64,000 nucleotides of DNA from Alphaproteobacteria bacterium (GCA_018823835.1 JAHJHT010000004.1:62001-126000); one strand, 5' to 3'. Shown: positions 8,897 through 17,929, counted from the first letter of the stretch. Made by a program: numbers and translations. Notes: a model not told the origin generated them from the sequence alone.

Positions 8897-9847
8897 CTAG
8901 GATGCGCTTGCGGTCGCTTTCGCGTGGTCGAGGAGCCGGCGCGCCAGGGCGGCGCCGACGACGAGATGAGTGCACAGACCGCCGGCGATAGCCGCCAGAA
9001 GTGGCTCGAACTTGAGTTCCTCGCGCACCACCATCAGGCGCTTCTTGATGGCACGCAGCGAGGCGAGGTCGGCGGAGATGACGCGCCTGTTGTAGCTGCA
9101 GTCGAGCGCCGCGCCCCTGGCATCAATGATCTGGCCGGCTATGACGCCGGCAGCGCCGGCCTTGCGCAGCGCTTCGAGCTCGGGCGCGCTCAGCGCACCG
9201 CACTTGATGACATGGCTTTCGGCGTCGACGGTGCCGACCGAATAGAGCGCGAGGTCGCAGTCGGGAATGCTGGCCAGCTGTTCGCGGATGACCGGCTCGG
9301 CCCGCAGGTCGCGCGCGAGTTCCTCGGTGCTGAGCACCAGAGGCGCATAGAAGTTGATGCCCTGCGCGTTGAGCCGCCGGGCAATCTCCATGGTGCACTG
9401 GTCGGGTCGGTAGGAATAGGGCGCGCCGAGATTGCCGCAGAGCTGGACCACGGTGACATCCTGCAGGTCGGCATAGGACATGACGTCGGCGATGGCATAG
9501 ATGGTCTTGCCCCAGGCGACGCCGATGCGATCGCCCTTGCGGACGAGCTCCAGAAAGACGCTCGCGGCCAGCACGGGCACCTCGGAGGCCTCGTCGCGGT
9601 CGGGAGCGATCCAGACCGCGTCGAGCTTGAGGGCGTCCTCGACCTGACGGGCGAGCACGTCGTCGGTGAAGAGCTGGGTCGAGGTGGAGATGTTGACGAT
9701 GCCGGTGTCGCGGGCCTTGCGCAGATACATCGCCACCGAGGCGCGGGAAATGTTAAGTTCCTTCGCGACCTGGTCCTGGCGCAGGCCGTGCGCGTAATAA
9801 AGCCAGGCCGCCTTGTGGATGATCTGTTCTGCGGGTCGAATAGCCAT
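8897..9847 (-). CDS. SorC/DeoR-family sugar-binding transcriptional regulator
   Basis: 316 residues. The N-terminal HTH reads GLRQDQVAKELNISRASVAMYLRKAR, followed by the SorC sugar-phosphate-binding domain (GVAWGKTIYA, GAPYSYRPDQ, and VIAGQIIDARGAAL near the C-terminus). It lies 88 bases upstream of the aldolase/SDR gene in the same direction and probably controls it in response to a phosphorylated sugar. The start is set at ATG 9847, which has a strong GGAGG five bases upstream. In-frame ATGs at 9874 and 9886 lack a ribosome binding site. Confidence 0.85.
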   Translation of the reverse strand: MAIRPAEQIIHKAAWLYYAHGLRQDQVAKELNISRASVAMYLRKARDTGIVNISTSTQLFTDDVLARQVEDALKLDAVWIAPDRDEASEVPVLAASVFLELVRKGDRIGVAWGKTIYAIADVMSYADLQDVTVVQLCGNLGAPYSYRPDQCTMEIARRLNAQGINFYAPLVLSTEELARDLRAEPVIREQLASIPDCDLALYSVGTVDAESHVIKCGALSAPELEALRKAGAAGVIAGQIIDARGAALDCSYNRRVISADLASLRAIKKRLMVVREELKFEPLLAAIAGGLCTHLVVGAALARRLLDHAKATASAS

Positions 9848-9880
9848 CAGCCCCTCCAATTCGACATTAGTCATGGCTGC

Positions 9881-9894
9881 TGACAAAAGTCAAT
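9881..9894. promoter_or_regulatory. Short inverted repeat upstream of the SorC regulator
   Basis: TGACAAAAGTCA (arms TGAC/GTCA, 9881-9892), continuing as GTCAAT at 9889-9894. On the minus strand a -35-like TTGACT overlaps it, with TAATGT 18 bases further. Possible autoregulatory operator; the GTCAAT half also occurs in the mtn palindrome, which may be coincidence. Confidence 0.35.
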
Positions 9895-10010
9895 TTGTTG
9901 CGCCTGCCAGCGGGCTGACCCGGTTTCGGGCCGCGCAGGGTCGCAATCGGCCGATTATGCTGGCATAGCTTGCCCCATTGGCACATCACCCTGGGGAATC
10001 GGGAGCAGGC

Positions 10011-11120
10011 ATGACATTCACCCGCGGCAATGCAGCCAACATTCTGCTGCCTATTGGCTGCCTCGTGCTTGCCGCCGCCGTCCATCTCAGCGGCTTCCCG
10101 CTCGATCAGATGCGGCTGATGGCGCGAGTCATCGTGTCCCTGCTGGCCACGGCGCTGGTCTTCGCCACGGTGTTCGTGGTGCTGCACCACGCCGAGAAGA
10201 TCGCGCGCAGGCTCGGCGAGCCCTACGGGACGCTGGTGCTGACGCTTGCCGTCACGACCATCGAGGTGTCGGTCATCCTGTCGATGATGCTGCATGGCGA
10301 GAACAACCCGACGCTCGCCCGCGAATCGGTGTTTTCCACGGTCATGATCGTCACCGGCGGCGTTGTCGGCCTCTGCCTCACGCTCGGCGGCTGGAAGCAT
10401 CGCAACCAGCAGCTCAAGCAGCAGGGCACGAATGCCTATCTGGCGGTGCTGATGGCACTGGCCGTGCTGACGCTGATCCTGCCGGACTATACGCTCGCCA
10501 CCGAACCGGGCACGTTCTCGGACCTGCAGCTCGGCTTCGTCAGCCTGCTGTCGGTGCTGCTCTATGTCAGCTTCGTCGCCGCCCAGATGGGGCGCCACCG
10601 CGACGATTTCGTCGAGGCGATGGACGACGGGGGCGAAACGGCCGCGGAGGCGGAGGCGGCTCCGGGAATCGGCGCCAACATCCTCCTGCTGGCCGCCGGG
10701 CTGATCGGCATCGTGCTGCTTGCCGAGCAGATTGCCGGCGGCATCGAGGACGGCCTGGCGGCAATCCAATTCTCGCAGGCCGACGCGCTGGTCGGCGCCT
10801 TCATCGCGACGCTGGTGCTGCTGCCGGAATCGATGGCGGCGATCCGCGCCGCGATGCGAAACGAACTGCAGCGCAGCCTGAACGTCGCGCTGGGTTCAGC
10901 CTGCGCGACGATCGGCCTGACAATCCCGGCGGTTGCGGTCGCAAGCCTTGTCACCGGCAAGGGGCTGACTCTCGGCCTCAACGCCGGCGACACGGTACTG
11001 CTGCTGCTCGCACTCGCGATCAGTTTCGTCAGCTTCGGAACCGGGCGCACCACCGTGCTGACAGGGCTCGTCCACCTCGTCGTGTTCTTTGCCTATGTTC
11101 TGCTGATCTTCGCGCCCTGA
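10011..11120 (+). CDS. ChaA-type calcium/cation:proton antiporter
   Basis: 369-residue integral membrane protein with about 11 hydrophobic segments and two CaCA-type repeats. The first contains TLAVTTIEVSVILSMML with following acidic residues; the second contains LVLLPESMAAIRAA with SLNVALGSACATIG. This fits the CaCA family ChaA branch, which exports Ca2+ or Na+/K+ in exchange for protons. A short acidic loop (DDGGETAAEAEAA) separates the halves. ATG 10011 has GGGAG six bases upstream, preferred to an in-frame start at 9978. Monocistronic, convergent with the indolepyruvate oxidoreductase operon. Confidence 0.85.
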   Translation: MTFTRGNAANILLPIGCLVLAAAVHLSGFPLDQMRLMARVIVSLLATALVFATVFVVLHHAEKIARRLGEPYGTLVLTLAVTTIEVSVILSMMLHGENNPTLARESVFSTVMIVTGGVVGLCLTLGGWKHRNQQLKQQGTNAYLAVLMALAVLTLILPDYTLATEPGTFSDLQLGFVSLLSVLLYVSFVAAQMGRHRDDFVEAMDDGGETAAEAEAAPGIGANILLLAAGLIGIVLLAEQIAGGIEDGLAAIQFSQADALVGAFIATLVLLPESMAAIRAAMRNELQRSLNVALGSACATIGLTIPAVAVASLVTGKGLTLGLNAGDTVLLLLALAISFVSFGTGRTTVLTGLVHLVVFFAYVLLIFAP

Positions 11121-11134
11121 CGGGCGGTGCGTTC

Positions 11135-12757
11135 CTAGAGGGTCGCCACCGTCTTCAGCGCACCGTCGAGCATGTCGCCCTTTTCGTCCTTCAGCGCGGC
11201 CTCGCGCAGGCGGCGAAGCCATTCGGCGGCGTCGTCGCGGCCTTTCAGGAGGTCGAGCGCCGACAGCACGCGATCGAATTTCGACTGCGCCCGGACATGG
11301 GTGTCGCTGTAGCCCTTGATCAGCCGGCGGCAGCTGAGGATCTCGACGGCCAGCGCGTAGTCGGTCGGCACATGATCGAGCGCCAGCGCATACCACTTCT
11401 CGAGATGCGCTGTCTCTACGCTGTGGCGCAGCAGGCCGCGGCGCCAGCGGCGCATGCCACCGATCAGCCAGAGCACGGCAAAGCCGGCGAAACTGTCGGT
11501 GCGGATGCGTCGGCCGCGGTTGATGCGGCGGTCGAGGAAGCCGGCAAGCTTTGGCCGCTCCTCTATGTAGCGGCCAAGACGCGCGGGCATGGTGCCGCAG
11601 AATTCCTCGATGCGCGGATGGAAATACTCCGTGACCTGCAGGATGGAATCCTCGCCGAGCGCCACCTCGCGCCGCACACGCGCATCGCGCGTCGAGCGCG
11701 TCTTGAGGTCGGCGACGCGGATCATGTCGTCGTAGCACATGGCATTGGAGAGGTGCTTGGCCGCGGCAATCGACAGAGCGTATTCCTGTCCGTCGGCGTC
11801 GATGCCAACCGCCCGCTCGAGCCTGTCGAGATATTCGCGGCCATAGGCGATGTCCTGGTAGTCGACGACCTTGCGCAACCCGCGGCCCGCCATGTCGCGA
11901 ACCGGCTCCGGCAGGGCAGCCACGCGCGCGGCCAGCGCCTGCCATTCCTTCAGCAGTCGCGCGGGACCGTGTACCGGGCCTGCAAAGCCGGCATTGCCGG
12001 CATCGGGGTCTGCCGCCTCAGCCGAACTAACCGGGCTGTGCGGCGCGGCCTTGTCGTTGACTCCGCCGGGCTCGACAGGATTGCGGACCGGCGCGCCGCC
12101 GCCGCGCGCGCGGTCATAGGCGCCGGCGAAGGCGGCCAGGCTCGCCTTCACGCCGCGCCCCGATGCGGCAATGGTGCGCTCGTAGCTCTCGCGCGGGAAG
12201 GGCAACTCGCCTGAGCCGGCCAACGCGCCAAGCAGGCTCGCCGAGATCATCGAGCCGTTGTCGACCGCGATCTTTTCCATGTCGAAGGCGATGAAGCGCT
12301 TCGACGCCATCTCGGCCGTCGCGCGAACCTTGTCGGACGAGGCGCGTCCGTCGCCAGGCTCGATCTTCTCGGACACGGCCGCGATGCGGTGCGATGACGC
12401 GATCAGCGTGGTGCGCTCCGGGGTGACGAAGCCGCGCATGATGGCGCGGCCGGCTTCCATCAGTTCGGCGGCGATCAGGATGTCGACGTCGCCCTGCGAG
12501 GGCGACAGCGCGAAGACCGGCAGGCGGCCGGTGTCGCGCGCCATTTCGACATAGTAGATCGTCGCACCGGTGCGCTGGGCGACGCCGGCGACGGAAGTGG
12601 ACTGCGCGACAAAGCCGTTGCGCTCCGCAACCGCGGTGATCCAGTCGGCGAGCACGCCGCCGCCCTGCCCACCAACCGCCAGCACGGCGAGCTTGATGAC
12701 GCGTTCTCCTGCCGGGGGGTCGCCATCGGGACGGAGTGGGGTCACGGCGTCAAGCAT
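11135..12757 (-). CDS. iorB: Indolepyruvate ferredoxin oxidoreductase, beta subunit family
   Basis: 540 residues. Residues about 20-215 form the gamma/beta-type domain of 2-oxoacid:ferredoxin oxidoreductases, with the hallmark AVGGQGGGVLADWI and AGVAQRTGA. The C-terminal 300 residues are an alpha-helical extension (DUF6537-type) found in the fused aerobic versions. With IorA it oxidatively decarboxylates arylpyruvates such as indolepyruvate to the aryl-acetyl-CoA using ferredoxin. It overlaps the end of iorA by 8 bases, so the two are co-translated. Last gene of the isatin hydrolase operon. Confidence 0.85.
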   Translation of the reverse strand: MLDAVTPLRPDGDPPAGERVIKLAVLAVGGQGGGVLADWITAVAERNGFVAQSTSVAGVAQRTGATIYYVEMARDTGRLPVFALSPSQGDVDILIAAELMEAGRAIMRGFVTPERTTLIASSHRIAAVSEKIEPGDGRASSDKVRATAEMASKRFIAFDMEKIAVDNGSMISASLLGALAGSGELPFPRESYERTIAASGRGVKASLAAFAGAYDRARGGGAPVRNPVEPGGVNDKAAPHSPVSSAEAADPDAGNAGFAGPVHGPARLLKEWQALAARVAALPEPVRDMAGRGLRKVVDYQDIAYGREYLDRLERAVGIDADGQEYALSIAAAKHLSNAMCYDDMIRVADLKTRSTRDARVRREVALGEDSILQVTEYFHPRIEEFCGTMPARLGRYIEERPKLAGFLDRRINRGRRIRTDSFAGFAVLWLIGGMRRWRRGLLRHSVETAHLEKWYALALDHVPTDYALAVEILSCRRLIKGYSDTHVRAQSKFDRVLSALDLLKGRDDAAEWLRRLREAALKDEKGDMLDGALKTVATL

Positions 12758-14903
12758 CGGCGAAACTCAGCCGGCGGGTTTCGCGGCGGCGCTGCAGGAA
12801 GCCGATGACGCCCCGGCGCGCGGACTCCAGGAAGCGATCCCAGCGGCCCGGATTGTGGACGACGTCGGCGCGGTAGAAGGACGGGCAAAGCACGGCGGCA
12901 TCGGCCACCTCGCCGCAATTGCCGCAGCCGACGCAACTCTGGTCGATATGCGCAACCGGATCGTCGCGCAGCGGGTCGTCGAGCGACTTGACCGACAGCG
13001 ACGGGCAGCCCGACAGCCGCATGCAGGCATGGTCGCCGGTGCAGATGTCCTCGTCGACTCCGAACTTCGGCTTGACGATGCGCTCGCCACCCTTGATCGC
13101 CTTGTCGACCAGCGGCCGCTCGCGGCGCTGCTTGTTGAGCATGCATTCGGACGAGGCGATGATGACCTTCGGTCCCTTGCGCTCGGTGGTCAGCGCCTCA
13201 CGCAATGTCGCCTGCATCTTCGGCACGTCATAGGTGCGGTCGATGTGGCGCACCCAGCCGACGCCCATGCCTTTCACCGCCTCGGTGATCGGGTGCTTCG
13301 TCGATTTCGTCTTGTTGCTGGCGCGCGACGACAGGATGTCCTGGCCACCCGTTGCCGCCGAATAGAAATTGTCGACGATGACGATGACGCCGTCGTTCTT
13401 GTTGAACACGGCGTTGCCGATCGAGGAGGTCAGGCCGTTGTGCCAGAAGCCGCCGTCGCCGACGAAGGAGATCGAACGCCGCGTGGCATCCGGCGAATTG
13501 AAGGCCGAGGCCGAGGCGGGGCCGAGGCCGTAGCCCATGGTGGTGGCGCCGAGTTCGAAGGGCGGCATGATCGAGAAGAGATGGCAGCCGATGTCGGACG
13601 CGATGTGGTGCTTGCCGAGTTCCTGCTCGACCAGCTTGGTGGCGGCGAAGATCGGCCGCTCCGGGCAACCGGTGCAGAAGCCCGGCGGGCGGCCGGGCAC
13701 GACGCGCGACAGATCGGGGATTGTATCGCCTTGGCCGGTCTTGTTGGGCGCGCGGACCTCGCTCGACAGGAGTTGCGGCGCGCAGGCGCGCAGGAAACCG
13801 CCGATGCCGTCGAGCATGACCTGGCCGGTGTATTCGCCGGCGACAGGCAGATATTCCTTGCCGACGAGGCGCGTGCCGCGATCGGCCTTGTGCAGCATCG
13901 CGGCAAAAGCCTGCTCGATGTAGTTGGGTTGCCCCTCCTCTACGACGAGGACAGACTCCTTGCCCTCGCAGAACTCCAGGAACTCGGCGTCAATCAGCGG
14001 GTAGACGGCGTTGAGGACGTAGAGCGGCACGTCGGTCTCGCCGTAAGTGTCGGCAAGGCCCATGCGCTGCAGCGCGCGGATGACGGAATTGTACATGCCG
14101 CCCTGCATGACGATGCCGACCTCGCCGTCTTCTTTGCCGAAGAACTCGTTGATCTTGTTGGAGCGGATGAAGTCGACGGCAGCCGGCCAGCGCTTCTCGA
14201 CCTTTTCCTTCTCGTGCAGGAAGGAGGCCGGCGGCAGCACGATGCGGCCGGTATCGCGGCGCGGCGAATCGAGCGCCTCGGCGACCGAGATGGTCGGCCG
14301 CTTGTTGTCCTTGGCGATGAAGTGGCCGTGCACATGGCAGCAGCGGATGCGCACCTGCAGCATGACCGGCGTGTTGGAGGCTTCCGACAGTTCGAAGCCG
14401 TCCTCGACCGCCTTGACGATCGACGGCAGGTTGGGGCGCGGGTCGAGCAGCCAGACCTGGCTCTTCATGGCGAAGGCATGGCTGCGCTCCTGCATGATCG
14501 AGGAGCCCTCGCCATAGTCCTCGCCGACGATGATCAGCGCGCCGCCGGTGACGCCGCCGGAGGCAAGGTTGGCAAGCGCATCGGACGCGACATTGGTGCC
14601 GACGGTCGACTTGAAGGTGGCGGCACCCCGGATCGGATAGTGCACCGACGCGGCGAGCATGGCGGTGGCGGTGGCCTCTGAGGCCGACGCCTCGAAATGC
14701 ACGCCGAGTTCGCCCAGAATGTCCTGGGCATCGGCCAGCACGTCCATGAGGTGGCTGATCGGCGCGCCCTGGTAGCCGCCGACATAGCCGACGCCGCATT
14801 GCAGCAGCGCCTTGGTGATGGCGAGAATGCCCTCGCCGGCGAACTCATCGCCCGCGCCAAGCCTCAGCTTCTCGACTTCCTTGGCAAATGACCGTTCGGC
14901 CAT
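12750..14903 (-). CDS. iorA: Indolepyruvate ferredoxin oxidoreductase, alpha subunit
   Basis: 717 residues. An N-terminal pyrimidine-binding domain (GYQGAPISHLMDVL) and the TPP-binding domain (CTGCPERPIF, then GDGGFWHNGLTSS with metal-site DNFYSAATGG) precede a C-terminal ferredoxin module. There the second cluster is intact (CVGCGNC...CP), but the first reads C-x5-C-x5-CP instead of CxxCxxCx3CP and looks altered. It catalyses the ferredoxin-dependent conversion of arylpyruvate to aryl-acetyl-CoA. ATG 14903 follows GGAG. Between the MarR gene and iorB in one leftward operon; the indole theme of the neighbours supports the indolepyruvate assignment. Confidence 0.88.
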   Translation of the reverse strand: MAERSFAKEVEKLRLGAGDEFAGEGILAITKALLQCGVGYVGGYQGAPISHLMDVLADAQDILGELGVHFEASASEATATAMLAASVHYPIRGAATFKSTVGTNVASDALANLASGGVTGGALIIVGEDYGEGSSIMQERSHAFAMKSQVWLLDPRPNLPSIVKAVEDGFELSEASNTPVMLQVRIRCCHVHGHFIAKDNKRPTISVAEALDSPRRDTGRIVLPPASFLHEKEKVEKRWPAAVDFIRSNKINEFFGKEDGEVGIVMQGGMYNSVIRALQRMGLADTYGETDVPLYVLNAVYPLIDAEFLEFCEGKESVLVVEEGQPNYIEQAFAAMLHKADRGTRLVGKEYLPVAGEYTGQVMLDGIGGFLRACAPQLLSSEVRAPNKTGQGDTIPDLSRVVPGRPPGFCTGCPERPIFAATKLVEQELGKHHIASDIGCHLFSIMPPFELGATTMGYGLGPASASAFNSPDATRRSISFVGDGGFWHNGLTSSIGNAVFNKNDGVIVIVDNFYSAATGGQDILSSRASNKTKSTKHPITEAVKGMGVGWVRHIDRTYDVPKMQATLREALTTERKGPKVIIASSECMLNKQRRERPLVDKAIKGGERIVKPKFGVDEDICTGDHACMRLSGCPSLSVKSLDDPLRDDPVAHIDQSCVGCGNCGEVADAAVLCPSFYRADVVHNPGRWDRFLESARRGVIGFLQRRRETRRLSFADA

Positions 14904-14948
14904 GATGGCTCCATTCCGTTGCCGCCTGACCGGGCGGCGTAAAATTCC

Positions 14949-15431
14949 TCAGATGTCGTGCTTGCGGATGTTGGCGAGCATCCGCTGCAGCGTGCCGATC
15001 AGCGCCGCATATTCGGTGTCGTCGATGCCGTCGAACATCGCCTCGAAGGCGTCGTGCATGGCCGGCCAAGCACGGTTGAATTCGGCTCGCCCCTCGTCGG
15101 TCAGGAAAACCTTGCGAATACGCGTGTCCGTATCGCCCGTCTCGCGGCGGACCAGGCCATGTGCTTCCAGCGTGTCGAGTGTGCGCGACAGGGTGGACTG
15201 CTCGATGACGGTGAAGACGGCGAGGTCGCCGACCGTGACACCGTCAGTCACCGACAGCACGGCAAGCGTACGCACCTGCGGGATTGTCCTGCCCTGGCGG
15301 CGGAAATCCTCGCGCAGCGTGGCGTTATAGCGGCCCATGATGCGGTTCATCAGATAGGGCGCGAACTGCTGCAAGCCGATCTGCCCGAGGGTCGAGATAC
15401 GCTGGCGCTTTTCGGGAACCCGCTCGTCCAT
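14949..15431 (-). CDS. MarR-family transcriptional regulator
   Basis: 160 residues with a winged helix-turn-helix: TLAVLSVTDGVTVGDLAVF, EQSTLSRTLDTLEAHGLVRR, and a wing with DTDTRIRKVFLTDEG. It starts with ATG overlapping the TGA of the upstream flavoprotein gene (TGATG), so it is expressed with the operon it probably controls. One of two MarR regulators in this block and a candidate ligand-responsive repressor for the YTTYAAGCNTRAAR sites. Aromatic acids or their CoA esters would be typical ligands for such a catabolic MarR (inference). Confidence 0.87.
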   Translation of the reverse strand: MDERVPEKRQRISTLGQIGLQQFAPYLMNRIMGRYNATLREDFRRQGRTIPQVRTLAVLSVTDGVTVGDLAVFTVIEQSTLSRTLDTLEAHGLVRRETGDTDTRIRKVFLTDEGRAEFNRAWPAMHDAFEAMFDGIDDTEYAALIGTLQRMLANIRKHDI

Positions 15432-17002
15432 CACAGCGCCTGCGCCAAGAGGAAGCCGGAGCCGCCGCCGAGCCCAGCGCCCGGATGCGTCGATGCGCCG
15501 ATGTGGTAGAGGCCCTTGACCGGCGTCGCGTGGTTGACGCTGCTCTTGAACGGCCGCCACAGGAAGGACTGGTCGATGGTCGACGAGCCGCCATAGGGAT
15601 CGCCGCCGACAAGGTTGATGTTCATCGTCTCGAGATCGGCCGGCGAATAGGCGCGGCGGCCGAGCACGGTGGCCGAGAACCCGCCGATATGCGTGGCGAG
15701 GATCGCTTCGGCACGGTCGGCATAGGCCTCGCGCAGTTCCTCGGTCCACTTGCCGTCGGCCGGCGCGGCCAGCTTGCCTGCCGCATCGCCCTTGATCTCG
15801 CGCGGCGCCTCGGGAAGCTGCAGCCACAGGATCGCCTTGCCTGCCGGGCAGCGCGACGGGTCGAGCACATGCGGCTGGCCGACACAGATGGTCGGCGTCT
15901 CGGGCAGCATGCCGCGCGCAGCCTCATTGCTCGCCTTCGACACGCCGTCGAGGCCGGGCGTCAGGTGCAGGAGCGCCACCTTGCCAAGCGAAGCATCGGG
16001 CCAGGCGGGGGGACGGTCGAGCGCATAGTGGATCTGGAAATTGCCCTTGCCGTAGCGGTATTTCCGGGCCGCTTGCGTTTCGGCTTCGTGCTTCGAGCCG
16101 GCGAGCAGCCGGCCGTAGAGCTGGGTCGGCGTGACCGAGCAGACGACGCTCCTCTTCGCGGAAACGGTCTCGCCCGAGGCAAGGCGCACGCCGCTGGCGC
16201 GGCCGTCCGTCTCGATCACCTCGGCAACGTCGGCGCCTGTGCGGATGTCGCCGCCGCGTTCGCGGATCAGCGCCTCGAAGGCGTCGAGCAGCTTGCCCGC
16301 GCCGCCCTTGACGATGGGCGCTCCGGCGGCTTCGAGCGCGAAGGCGATGACCTTGGCGATCTGGCCGGAAAAGGCATCCTCCGGGCCGATGCCGGCATGC
16401 AGCGACCACGGCGCCCAGAGGGCGCGCGAGAGGTCGGATTTGTACGTGGTTTCGAGCCAGCCGCGCGACGGCAGCATCGCCTCGCCGAAGAATGCCGCCA
16501 GCCCGCGGGGCCCGCGCCGCCAGGCCTCGCCGGCAATGAGCTTCAGCGTCTTGTAGCTCCACAGGCCGCCGCCAAGCAGTCCGAACAGCAGGCCGGCGTC
16601 TTTCTCTATGCCGCCGACATCGGTTGCATAGGCGTCGCCGTCACCTGGCGAGGCGGCATTGAGGGCCGCGACATTGGCGGCACGGTCCATGCGCTGCACG
16701 AGGTGCGAACCGTCCGGGCGAAGCACGCCGGTCGGCATGTCCGTGTTGCAGAATTCAAGGCCGTGGCGGCCGAGGTCGGATGCAAGGGCCGCATAGGCCG
16801 GCGAGGTGATGAAGAGGACGAAGGTCGTCGCCATCACGTCGTGAACGAAGCCCGGCGCGGTGATCTCGTCGGTGCGGATGCAGCCGCCGATGCGGTCGTT
16901 GCGTTCCAGCACCAGCACTTTCTGGCCCTTGCCGGCGAGCATCGCCGCACAGACCAGTGCGTTGATGCCGCTGCCGACGATGATGTGATCGGGATCGCTC
17001 AT
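15431..17002 (-). CDS. Phytoene desaturase-like NAD(P)/FAD-dependent oxidoreductase (copy 1)
   Basis: 523 residues. The N-terminal dinucleotide fold VGSGINALVCAAMLAGKG is followed by the FAD-binding ERNDRIGGCI, and the C-terminal FAD motif reads HIGASTHPGAGLGGGSG. This is the architecture of the CrtI/amine-oxidase superfamily (carotenoid desaturases, retinol saturases). No carotenoid genes are nearby. It sits between isatin hydrolase and MarR and has a paralog opening the divergent operon at 17987. The substrate is unknown; oxidation of an indole-derived intermediate is a context guess. Confidence 0.8.
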   Translation of the reverse strand: MSDPDHIIVGSGINALVCAAMLAGKGQKVLVLERNDRIGGCIRTDEITAPGFVHDVMATTFVLFITSPAYAALASDLGRHGLEFCNTDMPTGVLRPDGSHLVQRMDRAANVAALNAASPGDGDAYATDVGGIEKDAGLLFGLLGGGLWSYKTLKLIAGEAWRRGPRGLAAFFGEAMLPSRGWLETTYKSDLSRALWAPWSLHAGIGPEDAFSGQIAKVIAFALEAAGAPIVKGGAGKLLDAFEALIRERGGDIRTGADVAEVIETDGRASGVRLASGETVSAKRSVVCSVTPTQLYGRLLAGSKHEAETQAARKYRYGKGNFQIHYALDRPPAWPDASLGKVALLHLTPGLDGVSKASNEAARGMLPETPTICVGQPHVLDPSRCPAGKAILWLQLPEAPREIKGDAAGKLAAPADGKWTEELREAYADRAEAILATHIGGFSATVLGRRAYSPADLETMNINLVGGDPYGGSSTIDQSFLWRPFKSSVNHATPVKGLYHIGASTHPGAGLGGGSGFLLAQAL

Positions 17003-17018
17003 CGAAGCACGCCCCCGG

Positions 17019-17038
17019 CCCTCCCCCGGTGGGGAGGG
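17019..17038. repeat. GC-rich hairpin between two co-directional genes
   Basis: CCCTCCCC, loop CGGT, GGGGAGGG: a perfect 8-bp stem with no following T run. It sits in the 87-base gap between the isatin hydrolase and flavoprotein genes. It resembles short dispersed GC-rich palindromes common in rhizobial genomes; it may instead stabilise or partly terminate the operon mRNA. Confidence 0.5.
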
Positions 17039-17089
17039 AGAGGCGAAGCCTGGACGCCAGTGGCACGCATGAGCCTGGCCGCCGGCGCG

Positions 17090-17881
17090 TTACTTCTTCG
17101 GTACCAGCGCCATCGCGCGGACCGGGCTGCCGGTCCCCTTGACGATCTTCAGCGGCGCAGCGATCAGGATCGCGCCCTTGGCCGGAAGCGTGTCGAGGTT
17201 GCAAAGGCTCGCCAGACCGTAGCGGTTAGCCTTGTGCATGAGATTGTGCGCCGGGAACGGCGGCTCCATGCCACCCGCAGCGCCCGCATCGGTGCCGATG
17301 CACTGGGTGCCCCAGCCGATCGCGCCGCGCTCGATGATGTATTCGATGCAGTCGACCGTGGGCCCGGGCGAATGCGGGCCGTTGGCGTCTGCGTTGAGGA
17401 ACTTTTCCTCGGAGTTGTTGCGCTTGTCCCAGTCGGTGCGCATGACGACCCACTCGCCGCGGCCGATGGCGCCGTGCTTGGCTTCCCACGCCTTCACGCC
17501 GTCTGCCGTCAGCAGGAAGTCGTTGTCGGCGGCGGATTCGGCCGAGCAGTCGATGACGTTGACCGGCGCGACGTAGTTCTTGACGTCAATCGTATCGGTG
17601 TAGCCGTCGGCGAATTCCTTGCCGGTGATCCAGTGATGCGGGGCATCGAAATGGGTGCCCGAATGCTCGCCGATCTTCAGCCAGTTCCAGGCCCAGAAGG
17701 GACCGTTCTTGTCGTATTCGGAAATGGTGTGGATCTCGATCTTGGGCGTGTCGACGGCGAAGTCCGGCGGCAGCTTCAGCAGCGGCGTGTCAGGACCGAG
17801 CGGTGCGGAAAGATCGACGACTTGAATAGCGCCGGAAAGAAGCTGGCTTGCGAAGTCACCGAGAATTTTCTGCGTGTCCAT
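17090..17881 (-). CDS. Cyclase-family metal hydrolase, probable isatin hydrolase
   Basis: 263 residues of the PF04199 cyclase/kynurenine formamidase family, with the manganese-site motif HSGTHFDAPHH (about residue 73). The length and many blocks (FWAWNW, ITGKEFADG, ESAADNDFLLTADGVKAWE, GPHSPGPT, IGTDAGAAGGMEPPFPAHN) match what I recall of the Labrenzia isatin hydrolase, which opens isatin to isatinate. Typical KynB formamidases are near 210 residues. As isatinate leads to anthranilate, this fits the adjacent anthranilate-CoA operon. It opens the leftward operon with the flavoprotein, MarR and IorAB. Alternative: it acts as N-formylkynurenine formamidase, a step otherwise missing here. Confidence 0.75.
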   Translation of the reverse strand: MDTQKILGDFASQLLSGAIQVVDLSAPLGPDTPLLKLPPDFAVDTPKIEIHTISEYDKNGPFWAWNWLKIGEHSGTHFDAPHHWITGKEFADGYTDTIDVKNYVAPVNVIDCSAESAADNDFLLTADGVKAWEAKHGAIGRGEWVVMRTDWDKRNNSEEKFLNADANGPHSPGPTVDCIEYIIERGAIGWGTQCIGTDAGAAGGMEPPFPAHNLMHKANRYGLASLCNLDTLPAKGAILIAAPLKIVKGTGSPVRAMALVPKK

Positions 17882-17929
17882 GATGCCTGTTCCCTGTTTG
17901 ACGGCTCGTGTCGGCCTCTAAACTTCTAC

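Noticed and set aside
6829..8991. 720-codon open frame antisense to the aldolase/SDR fusion
   Set aside because: Composition is that of a shadow frame and no motifs are present; the sense strand has full aldolase and SDR motifs.
12570..14681. 703-codon open frame antisense to iorA
   Set aside because: Asp/Arg/Ala-rich shadow; sense strand has TPP and Fe-S motifs.
17019..17038. Terminator inside the isatin hydrolase operon
   Set aside because: Perfect stem but no T run; genes on both sides are co-directional and likely co-transcribed, so listed as a repeat hairpin only.
17090..17881. Straight assignment as kynB
   Set aside because: Length 263 and block pattern fit isatin hydrolase better; kept as an alternative function only.
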